Source of the DNA: Streptomyces sp. NBC_00247
GTDB lineage: Bacteria > Actinomycetota > Actinomycetes > Streptomycetales > Streptomycetaceae
DNA length: 64,000 nucleotides
Reading direction: 5' to 3'
Assembly: GCF_036188265.1 (NCBI RefSeq)
Contig: NZ_CP108093.1
Coordinates: forward strand, 6,043,001-6,107,000
Made by a program: the position numbers and the translations under genes. Positions within the stretch are counted from its first letter, which is position 1. Each line of letters starts with the position of its first letter. Shown one piece after another: positions 8,920 to 17,421 of the stretch. The notes below the pieces were generated by a model. The model searched no databases and was not told the DNA's origin. It worked only from the letters and a program-made list of their open reading frames with translations.

Positions 8920-9104
8920 CTCGTGCCTCTCCCTGATCTCCGTATCGCGGGGCCCGGGGGTGGCGGTACCCGCTTCGACCTCCAGACGGTACCCGGCGAC
9001 GCGGCCCAAGTTACCTGCGGGTCATCAACGGTCCGAGAAGGCATGATCTGCGTCACGCAGCCGGCCGGTGCGGCACGGCGGAGCGCGAGCGGAAGGTGGA
9101 GCGT

Positions 9105-10337
9105 ATGCGGCGCATGGGCCGGAGGGCATTCATGCTGGGCGCGGCCGGGGTGGTGGCGGCCCTGGCCGCACCGGGTCCGGCGGGGGCGGCGGGGCCCGTG
9201 TCCGGTGACCGACGTCACCGCGTGGCGACCGGACTGCGCGGCATGTGGATCGCCACCGTGGCCAACGTCGACTGGCCCTCCGCCACGGGCCTGTCGGCGG
9301 CCACCCAGCGCAGCGAGCTGACCGCCCACCTGGACCGGGCCGGCCGGTTCGGCCTGAACGCGGTCATCTTCCAGGTCCGGCCCAGCGCCGACGCCCTCTG
9401 GCCCTCGCCCCACGAGCCCTGGTCGCAGTACCTGACCGGCACCCAGGGCAAGGACCCAGGCTGGGACCCGCTCGGCACGGCCGTGACCGAGGCCCACGCC
9501 CGCGGCCTCGAACTGCACGCCTGGTTCAACCCGTACCGGGTCTCCAACCAGACCGACCCGAAGAAGCTCGTCGCCACCCATCCCGCCCGGGTCCACCCGG
9601 ACTGGGTCGTTCCGTACGGCGGGAAGCTCTACTACGACCCCGGGCTGCCGGAGGTCCGCGCGTTCGTCCAGGACGCCATGCTGGACGCGGTCAGCCGGTA
9701 CGACATCGACGCGGTCCACTGGGACGACTACTTCTACCCGTACCCCGTCTCCGGTCAGACCTTCGACGACGCCGACACCTACGCCGCACACGGAGGCGGC
9801 TTCAGCAGCAAGGCGGCCTGGCGCCGGGACAACATCGACCGGCTGGTCAAGGAGACCTCCGACCGGATCAAGGAGATCAAGCCGCACGTCCGCTTCGGCA
9901 TCAGCCCCTTCGGCGTCTGGCGCAACAAGACGACCGACCCGCTCGGCTCGCCGACCTCCGCCGGGGTGCAGACGTACGACGACCTGTACGCGGACACCCG
10001 CAAGTGGATCAAGGAGGGGTGGATCGATTACATCTGCCCCCAGCTGTACTGGAGCATCGGCCAGTCGGGCGCCGACTACGCCGAACTGGTCCCGTGGTGG
10101 GCGGAGGTGGTGGACGGCACGGACGTCGACCTCTACATCGGCGAGGCGCTCTACAAGGCCGGCGACCCGGCCCAGAACTCCGCCTGGCAGAGCACGTCCG
10201 AACTCTCCCGCCACCTCACCTTCGCCGAGGACTACCCGGCCGTCGGCGGTCACGCCTTCTTCTCCGCGAAGAGCGTCAAGGCGGACCCGATCGGCGCCAT
10301 GTCCCGGGTGGCGGCGGACCACTACGGGGTGGGGTGA
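9105..10337 (+). CDS. TAT-exported glycoside-hydrolase-like (GHL10/DUF187) protein
   Basis: A 410-residue protein starting with a twin-arginine signal (GRRAFMLGAAG, hydrophobic core to about residue 28, then Ala-rich cleavage region). The mature part has features of the GHL10 family: RGMWIATVANVDWPS at the start, VIFQVRPSADALWPS, LHAWFNPYR, and the acidic DAVHWDDYFYPYP stretch likely to hold catalytic carboxylates of a TIM barrel. Family members are extracellular enzymes thought to cut polysaccharides or peptidoglycan; the substrate is not established here. The ATG at 9105 has GGAAGGTGGA just upstream. The gene is monocistronic and full length. Confidence 0.85.
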   Translation: MRRMGRRAFMLGAAGVVAALAAPGPAGAAGPVSGDRRHRVATGLRGMWIATVANVDWPSATGLSAATQRSELTAHLDRAGRFGLNAVIFQVRPSADALWPSPHEPWSQYLTGTQGKDPGWDPLGTAVTEAHARGLELHAWFNPYRVSNQTDPKKLVATHPARVHPDWVVPYGGKLYYDPGLPEVRAFVQDAMLDAVSRYDIDAVHWDDYFYPYPVSGQTFDDADTYAAHGGGFSSKAAWRRDNIDRLVKETSDRIKEIKPHVRFGISPFGVWRNKTTDPLGSPTSAGVQTYDDLYADTRKWIKEGWIDYICPQLYWSIGQSGADYAELVPWWAEVVDGTDVDLYIGEALYKAGDPAQNSAWQSTSELSRHLTFAEDYPAVGGHAFFSAKSVKADPIGAMSRVAADHYGVG

Positions 10338-10515
10338 GGCGGGGTCGGGTGGGCTCCGGTGCGCGGGCCGCGCGAGCCGGTGCTCCCGGTCCCGCAGGCG
10401 GAGGGGCACGCCCGCGTGTGCGGCGACGACCGGTGCGCAACACTCGACCAGCGAGGCACTCACCGGGCTCGGCGCGTGCCTCATGGTGAACGCCGGCCCG
10501 GGGAAGGACTGATCG

Positions 10516-11455
10516 GTGAGCGCAGGCTCGGCACGGGCGCGGTGGGAGGACCTGCCGGGCGAGGTGCGGGAAGCGGTGCGGGAGCGGCTCGGTTCGCCGG
10601 TGGTGGACGTCGTCCACCCGGGAGGCGGTTTCACCCGGGGGCTCGCCGCGCGGGTGAGGTGTGCCGGGGGGCGGCGAGGTGTTCCTCAAGGCTTCGCCGC
10701 TCGGTGCGCGGATGGCGTCGCACTACAGGGCCGAGGCGGTGGTCGGGGCGCATCTGCCGACTGCGATCGCTCCGGAGTTCCTGTGGTCGCTGGAGGCGGG
10801 CGGCTGGGTCGTCAACGCCTTCGAGTCCGTGCGGGGCAGGGAACCCGGCCTGTGGCCCGGGTCGGCGGATCTGATCGGCGCGCTGGACGCGGTCGGTGGG
10901 CTGGAACGGGAGCTGACGCCGTGTCCGGTGCCGGAGGCCGGTGCGGTCGGGGAGACCCTGGCGGCGTTGGCAGGACACTGGGCGCGGCTCGCGGCCGGGC
11001 CGGCCGAGTGGGCGGGGCAGGGCCTGTGGACCGCCTCGCAGCGTGCCCGGCTGGAAGACCTGGACAGAGCGGAGCGGCTGGTCGAACCGTCCGCCGGGGA
11101 CACGCTGGTCCACTGCGACCTGCGCGCGGACAACATGCTGACCGAGACCGGCACCGGGCGGGTCCGAATCCTGGACTGGTCGTGGGGGGCGCGGGGCGCC
11201 GCGTGGGTGGACGCGGCGTTCTTCGTCCCGCAGCTGATCCTCGCCGGTCACAGTCCGGCGGGCGCGGAGGTCGCTCTCGCCGCCCGGGTTCCGGCCTGGC
11301 GCGCGGTGGATTCCGAGACGGCGAGCGCGTTCGCGGTGGCCCTCACCGGCTACTGGACCTGGCACCACGCGCACGGCCCCGGCGGTGCGCTGGGCGCGTA
11401 CCGGGGCCGTGCGTCGGAGGCGGGCCGGAAGTGGATCGGCCACCGGCTCGGCTGA
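10516..11455 (+). pseudogene. Aminoglycoside phosphotransferase-family protein, frameshifted
   Basis: The first part reads normally from GTG 10516, behind GAAGGA, as a phosphotransferase N terminus (PVVDVVHPGGGFTRGLAARV). It then runs into nonsense, while the rest of the domain continues in the next frame from about 10664 to 11455 (EVFLKASPLGARMASHYRAE). The switch coincides with a run of six G at 10666-10671; five G would give one uninterrupted protein of about 312 residues. The C-terminal half keeps the Brenner motif LVHCDLRADNML and the Mg-binding RILDWSW, so nothing else looks decayed. Either the gene is recently inactivated, or it is phase-variable, or the assembly has one G too many. 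Substrate unknown. Confidence 0.8.
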
Positions 11456-11555
11456 GCGGAAGCGGCCGGGTCGGGCCCTGGTCGGGAAGGTGCCGGAGGG
11501 CGCGGGGAGGGCCGGCCTTGAGAGGTCTCTCCGGGGCGGCCCCTGCCGCGGAGAG

Positions 11556-11765
11556 TCAGCCCGTTCCGGGGTCCTCCCGCCGGCCCGTGTGCTCTACGAC
11601 GCTGTCCGGCCCCGGATACGCCAGTGACTCGTGGCCGTCCGCGTAGCGCAGCCGGTACGGCGGGGTGCCGCGCGGGCCCCTCACTTCGACGATCTCGGCG
11701 ACCCGGTCGGGGCGGCCCACGGTTCTGCCGTGGGTCAGCAACCGGTCGCCGGTGCGTGCCTCCAC
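11556..11765 (-). CDS. DUF1918 small protein
   Basis: A 69-residue protein matching the DUF1918 pattern: an opening TGDRLLTHGR, a central GRPDRVAEIVEVRGPRG, then PPYRLRYADGHESLAYPGPD. These are short beta-rich proteins common in actinomycetes, with no established role. The GTG at 11765 is selected by an AGGAGGAGG site nine bases upstream. It lies just downstream of the DMT transporter on the same strand with a 44-base gap, so the two may be co-transcribed. Confidence 0.8.
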   Translation of the reverse strand: MEARTGDRLLTHGRTVGRPDRVAEIVEVRGPRGTPPYRLRYADGHESLAYPGPDSVVEHTGRREDPGTG

Positions 11766-11809
11766 GGGAAACGACCTCCTCCTGGACGGCGGTCCCTGTG
11801 TCGACAAGT

Positions 11810-12850
11810 CTATGACCGTGCGGCCCGGCTTTCTCGTGGGCGCCGGGCGCCGGTCCGCTGGGTCGCCGCGATGCAGACGAGCACGGCCACCGCCGCGAGC
11901 GGGGCGGCGGGATCGAGTTCCTCGCCGAGCAGCAGGAACGACCAGACGAGCGTCAACAGCGGCTGGGCCAGTTGCAGTTGACTGGCGCGGGGGGCGCCGA
12001 TCTCCGCCATGCCCCGGTACCAGATGTACAGCCCGACGAACGTGGACCCGGCCGCCGCCCAGACCAGGCCGGCGATCCCGTGCCCGGTCAGGTGCACCGG
12101 CTCGTACGCCAGCGCCACCGCGCTGCCCGCGACCGCTACCGGGAGCGAGAGGACCAGTGCCCAGCCGATTACCTGCCGGCCGGGCATCACCCGCGCCAGT
12201 CTGCCGCCCTCCGCGTACCCGGCCGCGCACACCACCAGCCCACCGAACAGGTACAGGTCACCGGCCGAGAGCGCGCCGCCGCTCTGCCGGATCGTGAACG
12301 CGAGCACCACGGCGGCCCCCGCGAGCGCCGCGATCCAGAACGCGCGCGGCGGGCGGGAGCCCGTGCGCAGGGACGAGAACACCGCCGTGGTCAGCGGCAA
12401 CAGCCCCACCACGACGGCCGCGTGCGAGGAGGTCGTCGTCCTCAGCGCGAGCGTGGTCAGCAGCGGGTACCCCGCCACCACCCCGCCCGCCACGATCAGC
12501 AGCCCGCCCAGGTGGCGGCGGCCCGGCCACGGACTGCGGGCCGCGAGCAGGACCGTGCCCGCGATCAGCGCGGCGAGCACACTGCGCAGCGCCACCAGCG
12601 ACCAGGGCCCGAAACTCTCCAGCCCCCACACGGTGGCGGGGAAGGTCAGGGAGAAGGCGACCACGCCGAGGGAGGCGAGGACGAAACCGGACCGTTCGGA
12701 GGCCGGGGCGGCGGAAGCGGCCGCGGAGAGGGGAGCAAGGGAAGCGGAAGAAGCGACGGGGGCGCCGGAGGCTGCCGGAGCGGCGGCAGGGGTGGTGCCG
12801 GGTGCGAGCGCTATCGCCCTGGCGTGGGTAGCGCTATTGTCATCTCTCAT
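11810..12850 (-). CDS. EamA/DMT-family transporter
   Basis: A protein of up to 346 residues with about ten transmembrane spans in two EamA repeats, starting near residue 55 (GFVLASLGVVAFSL). Motifs such as RSVLAALIAG and the closing LAQPLLTLVWSFLLLGEELD are usual for drug/metabolite exporters of the RhtA/YdcZ kind. The start is uncertain: the ATG at 12850 shares two bases with the divergent MocR ATG, but a start further in, near the Ala-rich segment before the first span, is possible and would free space for a promoter. The gene is divergent from a MocR regulator that probably controls it. Substrate unknown; amino acids or PLP-related amines are plausible by analogy. Confidence 0.85.
   Translation of the reverse strand: MRDDNSATHARAIALAPGTTPAAAPAASGAPVASSASLAPLSAAASAAPASERSGFVLASLGVVAFSLTFPATVWGLESFGPWSLVALRSVLAALIAGTVLLAARSPWPGRRHLGGLLIVAGGVVAGYPLLTTLALRTTTSSHAAVVVGLLPLTTAVFSSLRTGSRPPRAFWIAALAGAAVVLAFTIRQSGGALSAGDLYLFGGLVVCAAGYAEGGRLARVMPGRQVIGWALVLSLPVAVAGSAVALAYEPVHLTGHGIAGLVWAAAGSTFVGLYIWYRGMAEIGAPRASQLQLAQPLLTLVWSFLLLGEELDPAAPLAAVAVLVCIAATQRTGARRPRESRAARS
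12807..12837. promoter_or_regulatory. Direct repeat AGCGCTAT x2, possible MocR operator
   Basis: AGCGCTAT occurs at 12807-12814 and again at 12830-12837, 23 bases apart (about two helical turns), just upstream of the MocR start. Paired direct repeats at such spacing are typical of MocR/GabR sites. A TATTGT at 12835-12840, eight bases before the MocR ATG, could be the -10 of a leaderless transcript. Confidence 0.4.
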
Positions 12851-14306
12851 GAACGAGCGTAGCAGTGTGGGGGAGTTGGCGGAATCCCTGCGTGAGGAGC
12901 TCAACCGCTACTCACCCGGTGGAAAGCTGCCGTCGAGCCGCGTACTCGTCGAACGCTTCCGGGTCAGCCCGGTCACCGTCACCCGGGCCCTCGCCCGGCT
13001 GGCCGCCGAGGGGCTGGTCGTCACCCGCCCCGGCGCCGGGGCCTTCCGCGCCCGGGCGCGTACCACCGCACCGGCCCGGGGCGACACGTCCTGGCAGGAG
13101 GTCTCGCTCAGCGGTGACGGCGGACCCGAGGTGGTACCCCGTACCGTCGACGCCTCGGGGGTCCTCGTCACCCTCGCCGCGCCCCCACCGGGCGTCATCG
13201 AGTTCAACGGCGGTTACCTCCACCCCTCCCTCCAGCCCGAACGGGCCCTGGCATCCGCCCTCGCGCGGGCCGGCCGCCGCCCCGGTGCCTGGGACCGGCC
13301 GCCGGTGGACGGCCTGCCCGAGTTGCGCGCCTGGTTCGCCCGGGAGATCGGGCCCGGCGTCGACGCGGCCGACGTCCTCATCACGGCGGGCGGCCAGAGC
13401 GCGCTGGCCGCCGCGCTGCGCGCGCTCGCTCCGCCCGGCGCTCCGGTGCTCGTCGAGTCGCCGACCTACCCCGGCATGCTGGCCGTCGCCCGTGCCGCCG
13501 GGCTGCGGCCCGTCCCCGTACCGGTGGACGCCGACGGAGTGCGACCCGAGCTGCTGGACGCCGCGTTCCGCGCCACCGGCGCCCGGGTGTTCGTCTGTCA
13601 GCCGCTCTTCCAGAACCCGACCGGCACCGTCCTCGCCCCCGGACGAAGGGCCGACGTGCTGCGGATCGCGCGGGCGGCCGGCGCGTTCGTCGTCGAGGAC
13701 GACTTCGCCCGCCGCCTCGCCCACGAGGACGCCGGCCCGCTGCCGCCGCCGCTGGTCGCCGACGATCCGGACGGGGTGGTCGTGCACGTCTGCTCACTCA
13801 CCAAGGTCACCTCGCCCAGCATGCGCGTCGGCGCGCTCGCCGCGCGCGGCCCGGTGCTGGAGCGGCTGCGGGCGATCCAGGTCGTGGACAGCTTCTTCGT
13901 GCCCCGACCGCTCCAGGAGGCTGCCCTCGAACTGGTCGGAGCCCCCTCCTGGGGTACCCACCTGCGTTCCGTGGCAGCCGAGTTGGCCCGGCGCCGCACC
14001 CTGCTCACCGGAGAGCTCCGCCGCTCGCTGCCCGGACTCGACCTGCCGCACGTACCGTCCGGCGGCGGCAGCCTCTGGCTGCGCGTCCCCGGCCACGGCG
14101 GCAGCGGCGCCGAGGAGGCCGCGTTCGTTTCCGGCGCCCTGCGCGCCGGGGTCGCCGTGGCCCCGGGACGCCCGTACTTCTGCGCCGAACCACCCTCCGC
14201 GCAGGTCCGGATCAGCTTCGCGGCGGCCTCCGGCGCGGGCGAGATCGCGGAGGGGGTCCGGCGCCTGCGCCTCGCGTACGACACCCTCGGAGCCTGCGGG
14301 GCGTGA
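12849..14306 (+). CDS. MocR-type GntR regulator with aminotransferase-like domain
   Basis: A 485-residue protein. Residues 1-75 form a GntR winged helix (KLPSSRVLVERFRVSPVTVTRALARLAAEGLV). After a linker, residues from about 120 form a fold-type I aminotransferase domain, with GGQSALAAALRAL, QPLFQNPTGTV and the PLP-lysine region CSLTKVTSPSMRVG. MocR proteins bind PLP or an amino-acid aldimine and switch a neighbouring gene. No ribosome site precedes the ATG, in keeping with a leaderless start. It is divergent from the DMT transporter with the two start codons overlapping by two bases, so that gene is the likely target. Confidence 0.9.
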   Translation: MNERSSVGELAESLREELNRYSPGGKLPSSRVLVERFRVSPVTVTRALARLAAEGLVVTRPGAGAFRARARTTAPARGDTSWQEVSLSGDGGPEVVPRTVDASGVLVTLAAPPPGVIEFNGGYLHPSLQPERALASALARAGRRPGAWDRPPVDGLPELRAWFAREIGPGVDAADVLITAGGQSALAAALRALAPPGAPVLVESPTYPGMLAVARAAGLRPVPVPVDADGVRPELLDAAFRATGARVFVCQPLFQNPTGTVLAPGRRADVLRIARAAGAFVVEDDFARRLAHEDAGPLPPPLVADDPDGVVVHVCSLTKVTSPSMRVGALAARGPVLERLRAIQVVDSFFVPRPLQEAALELVGAPSWGTHLRSVAAELARRRTLLTGELRRSLPGLDLPHVPSGGGSLWLRVPGHGGSGAEEAAFVSGALRAGVAVAPGRPYFCAEPPSAQVRISFAAASGAGEIAEGVRRLRLAYDTLGACGA

Positions 14307-14446
14307 CCGGAGGCGGTGGCGCGGGCGGGCGGGAAGTGGACGGGCAGGTCCACGAGGGCGTCCCAGGGCGGGGCGAGAGCGCTCCGCCCGCCCGGCAACG
14401 CCCTCGCACCAGTCACCCGCGCCGCCCTCGCGGGTCCGGCCGCCGG

Positions 14447-14887
14447 TCAGCCGTGGGAACAGGGCTGCCGGTCAGTACACCCGGCAGGCCCGTCGGCGAG
14501 CTGGTTGCTGCGGTCGATCTCCGGCATGTGTGTCTCGGCCCAGACCCGCAGGGCGGAGAGCGGCCCTTCGAGGGACAGGCCGAGTGCGGTGAGCCGGTAG
14601 TGGACGGCGGGCGGCACGGTGGGTTCCACCCGGCGCGCGGCCAGGCCGTCCCGGACGAGAGTCTGCAGGGTGACGGACAGCATCTTCTGGGAGATGCCGG
14701 GGATACGGCGCCGCAGTTCCGCGAAACGGAGCTCGTCCGGTGCCTCCTCGGCCAGCACCTTGACCGCCATCGATGTCCACTTGGTGCCGATACGGTCGAG
14801 CAACTGGCGGGTCGGACAGAGCGGATCCATCACATCGCCCCGCTCGCCGGGCCGCCGACCGGGTTCACCGGGCCGCGATGCGGTCAC
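14447..14887 (-). CDS. HxlR-family transcriptional regulator
   Basis: Up to 146 residues with the HxlR winged-helix signature: CPTRQLLDRIGTKWTSMAVKVL, then RFAELRRRIPGISQKMLSVTL and VHYRLTALGLSL. The Cys near residue 24 is the one that senses redox or electrophile stress in several family members. The GTG at 14887 gives the longest product; ATG at 14830, just before that Cys, is the more usual HxlR start and is equally possible. The gene is divergent from an epoxide-hydrolase-like gene 101 bases away, and pairing of HxlR regulators with a divergent detoxifying enzyme is common. Confidence 0.85.
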   Translation of the reverse strand: MTASRPGEPGRRPGERGDVMDPLCPTRQLLDRIGTKWTSMAVKVLAEEAPDELRFAELRRRIPGISQKMLSVTLQTLVRDGLAARRVEPTVPPAVHYRLTALGLSLEGPLSALRVWAETHMPEIDRSNQLADGPAGCTDRQPCSHG

Positions 14888-14988
14888 TCCGGGCTCACCA
14901 CCTGAGGGGAAAGTGCCTTCTTGGAGCAGCCAGCCTAGTTCCTTAGCGTGATGTGGTCACTCATCCTCACCACCTCTGGAGCCCCTCC

Positions 14989-15870
14989 ATGCCCGAGTTG
15001 CGGCGCGTCCCCGTCAACGGTGTCGAACTGAACGTCGCCCTCGCCGGGTCGGGCCCGGCCGTTCTGCTGCTGCACGGTTTCCCGCACACCTGGGAGCTGT
15101 GGACGGACGTCATCGCCGGCCTGTCCGGCGGCTACCGCGTCATCGCGCCGGACCTGCGTGGGTTCGGCGCGAGCAGCGGGACCGCCTCCGGGACCGGCGC
15201 GGACGGCAGGACCGGCTCCGGCTACGACGCGGGCACCCTGGCCGAGGACGCCGCCGCGCTTCTCACGGCCCTCGGCGTGTCCTCCGCCGCGGTGGTGGGC
15301 ATCGACGCGGGCACGGCGGTGGCCTTCCTCCTCGCCCTGCGCCGCCCCGGTCTCGTCCGGCGCCTGGCCGTCATGGAGTCCGTCCTGGGCGGGCTGCCCG
15401 GCGCCGAGGACTTCCTCGCCGACGGGCCACCGTGGTGGTTCGGCTTCCATTCCGCCGCGCCGAGCCTCGCCGAGACCGTACTGGAGGGCCACGAGGCCGC
15501 CTACGTCGACTGGTTCCTGAGCGCCGGCACGCTCGGTGACGGAGTGCGCCCCGCCCTCCGGGACGCCTTCGTCCGCGCGTACACCGGCCACCAGGCGCTG
15601 AGCCGGGCGTTCTCGTACTACCGGGCGCTGCCCGAGAGCGCGGTACAGATCGAACAGGCGGTCGCCACCGCCCGGCTGACGGTGCCGACGATGGTGGTGG
15701 GCGCCCGGCCCGTCGGTGCCGCACTGGAACACCAACTCCGCCCGATCGCCGACGATCTCACCGGACACCTCCTCGAAGACTGCGGCCACATCATCCCGCT
15801 GCACCGGCCGCACGCCCTGCTCTCGCTGCTGCGTCCGTTCCTCGCGGGTGAGGACGCGAAGGGGACGTGA
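14989..15870 (+). CDS. Alpha/beta hydrolase, epoxide hydrolase-like
   Basis: A 293-residue alpha/beta-hydrolase. The oxyanion segment LLLHGFPHTWELW and the PDLRGFGASS loop are intact. The nucleophile elbow reads VVGIDAGTAVA, with Asp rather than Ser in the nucleophile position, as in epoxide hydrolases and haloalkane dehalogenases. The catalytic His is likely the one in EDCGHIIPLHRP near the C terminus. Start: ATG 14989 with GGAG eight bases before it. Likely target of the divergent HxlR regulator. Substrate unknown. Confidence 0.88.
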   Translation: MPELRRVPVNGVELNVALAGSGPAVLLLHGFPHTWELWTDVIAGLSGGYRVIAPDLRGFGASSGTASGTGADGRTGSGYDAGTLAEDAAALLTALGVSSAAVVGIDAGTAVAFLLALRRPGLVRRLAVMESVLGGLPGAEDFLADGPPWWFGFHSAAPSLAETVLEGHEAAYVDWFLSAGTLGDGVRPALRDAFVRAYTGHQALSRAFSYYRALPESAVQIEQAVATARLTVPTMVVGARPVGAALEHQLRPIADDLTGHLLEDCGHIIPLHRPHALLSLLRPFLAGEDAKGT

Positions 15871-16222
15871 CCGGGCCGGGGTCGACTACCGGTTCACGCC
15901 CCCGTGCCGTAGTCCGTGATTCCGGTGGTGAGATCCCGACGGATAGACGCGAAGGGGGCAAACGGCCGGAAACGGCCGTCCGGACGTGATCGGGCACGGC
16001 ACCGGGGAGGCGGTTCTTCCTCCGCCGGCCCGATGCCGCCGGCCCGATGCCTCCTGCCCGAGGACGACTGCCCGGGGACGCCCGGACGCAGGCAGGCCGC
16101 GGCACAGTGCCCGGCCGCCGGCACGTGGCGCGCGAGGGCCGGGCCGGGTCGTTCCCGGTGGCCGGCCACTCAGGCATGAAATCCTGACTGTGGCCGGAGT
16201 TCCGGAGTCGTAGCCTGTTCCG
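15871..16222. other. 352-base intergenic stretch
   Basis: No supportable gene. It holds a short tandem duplication of CGCCGGCCCGATGC near 16018-16046 and two copies of AAACGGCCG near 15959-15975. A TAGCCT at 16211-16216, six bases before the next ATG, is a candidate -10 for a leaderless transcript. Confidence 0.5.
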
Positions 16223-16654
16223 ATGACAGATGCGATCAAGCAGGGCTACGACATCTCGACCGATCCCTCCCGGCTCGACCCGGCCCGTATCCACCACTGG
16301 CTCTCCACCGATGCCTACTGGGCGCTGGGCCGGAGCCGCGCCGAGCAGGACGCGGCCATCGCGGCCTCGCTCAACTTCGGTGTGTACGAGAGGAATTCCG
16401 GCACCCAGGTCGGATACGCACGCGTGGTGACCGACCATGTCACCTTCGCCTGGCTCTGCGACGTCTACGTCGACCCGGTGGCCCGCGGGCGCGGACTCGG
16501 CGTACGGCTGGCCGAGGCGGTACGCGATCACCTCGCCCCGGCCGGTGTCCGCAGGATCCTGCTTTCCACGGGCGACGCCCACGAGGTGTACGCGAAGGCC
16601 GGTTTCCGCGGGCTGGAGAAGCCCGGCCAGTGGATGGCTCTGACCAACGGATAA
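16223..16654 (+). CDS. GNAT N-acetyltransferase
   Basis: A 143-residue single GNAT domain. VYVDPVARGRGLGVRLAEAV is the acetyl-CoA-binding motif A (R/Q-x-x-G-x-G/A), preceded by strand FAWLCD and followed by the C-terminal YAKAGFRGLEKPGQWM typical of the small YjdJ/Eis-independent group. The substrate cannot be read. No Shine-Dalgarno precedes the ATG; the -10-like TAGCCT six bases upstream points to a leaderless mRNA. A stem-loop follows the stop. Confidence 0.88.
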   Translation: MTDAIKQGYDISTDPSRLDPARIHHWLSTDAYWALGRSRAEQDAAIAASLNFGVYERNSGTQVGYARVVTDHVTFAWLCDVYVDPVARGRGLGVRLAEAVRDHLAPAGVRRILLSTGDAHEVYAKAGFRGLEKPGQWMALTNG

Positions 16655-16674
16655 CGCCCCTCCGGCAGGGGCCG

Positions 16675-16711
16675 CCCGCGACGGGGCGGACCGTGAGAGG
16701 CCCGTCGCGGG
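16675..16711 (+). terminator. Stem-loop after the GNAT gene
   Basis: A perfect 11-base inverted repeat (16675-16685 with 16701-16711) 20 bases past the GNAT stop. Confidence 0.6.
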
Positions 16712-16776
16712 ATTGCCAACTTCCTTGCCCGTGCGCCCTCTTGACCCGGTGAGCTGTCGGCCCCACCATCGCGGCC

Positions 16777-17352
16777 ATGAGTGTTCGGGTTTCCCTCGTG
16801 GCGGCAGCGCGAAGCTCGTCCCTGCTCGCCGAGCGCTTCGACGACGACCGTCCGCTCGACCACGCCGGATGGCACGAGGTGCAACTCGTCGCCCACGCCC
16901 TGGTCCCGCTCGGCGCTGCCGACCTCCGCTACTGCGCGCCGAGCCCCCGCAGCCGGGCCACCGGCGACGCCCTCGGCTACGCCCCCATGGCCCAACCCGA
17001 CCTGCGGGACTGCGACATGGGGCGCTGGCGGGGCATGACCCTGGCGGAGGTCGCGGCCCGCGAACCCGCCGCCGTCGACGCGTGGCTGGCCGATCCCCGC
17101 TCCGCGCCGCACGGCGGCGAGCCGCTGCTCGGCTTCATCACGCGCATCGGCCACTGGCTCGACACCCGTCCCTGTGACGGCGGTTCCATCGTCGCGGTGG
17201 CCGAACCCGCGGTGGTCCGCGCGATCCTCGTCTACGCGCTGAAGGCCCCGCCCTCGACGTACTGGAACATCGACGTGCGCCCTCTCTCGGCGGTCACTCT
17301 GGTCGGGCAACCGGGCCGCTGGAGCCTCTCCTTGGAACCGCCGGCCCGCTGA
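16777..17352 (+). CDS. Histidine-phosphatase-fold protein lacking catalytic histidines
   Basis: A 191-residue protein that lines up with the phosphoglycerate-mutase/histidine-phosphatase superfamily: an opening strand, CAPSPRSRATGDALG (the usual SxxxRxxxTA segment), LRDCDMGRWRGMTLAEV (the usual L.E..fG.weG) and the closing VVRAILVYAL. At the position of the catalytic RHG the sequence is VSLVAAARSSSL, and the second catalytic His, normally in a THGG-like turn, reads VAVAEPAVVRA. Both residues essential for phospho-transfer are therefore missing, so it is probably a non-enzymatic member, perhaps a binding or regulatory protein. Similar proteins seem to be widespread in Streptomyces (recollection, not checked). 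Confidence 0.75.
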   Translation: MSVRVSLVAAARSSSLLAERFDDDRPLDHAGWHEVQLVAHALVPLGAADLRYCAPSPRSRATGDALGYAPMAQPDLRDCDMGRWRGMTLAEVAAREPAAVDAWLADPRSAPHGGEPLLGFITRIGHWLDTRPCDGGSIVAVAEPAVVRAILVYALKAPPSTYWNIDVRPLSAVTLVGQPGRWSLSLEPPAR

Positions 17353-17421
17353 CGTACCGAGCTCTCGCCGGAAGGGTGAAAACCGGTGCGACCGGGGTGG
17401 AGATCGGTCACAATCCCGGAC

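Noticed and set aside
10516..11646. A single 376-residue protein in one frame across the phosphotransferase
   Set aside because: After about residue 52 that frame turns to Arg/Gly-rich nonsense while the true domain continues one frame over.
12009..12848. N-terminal extension of the MocR protein through the transporter gene
   Set aside because: The extension is antisense to the transmembrane protein and low-complexity; the GntR domain begins right after ATG 12849.
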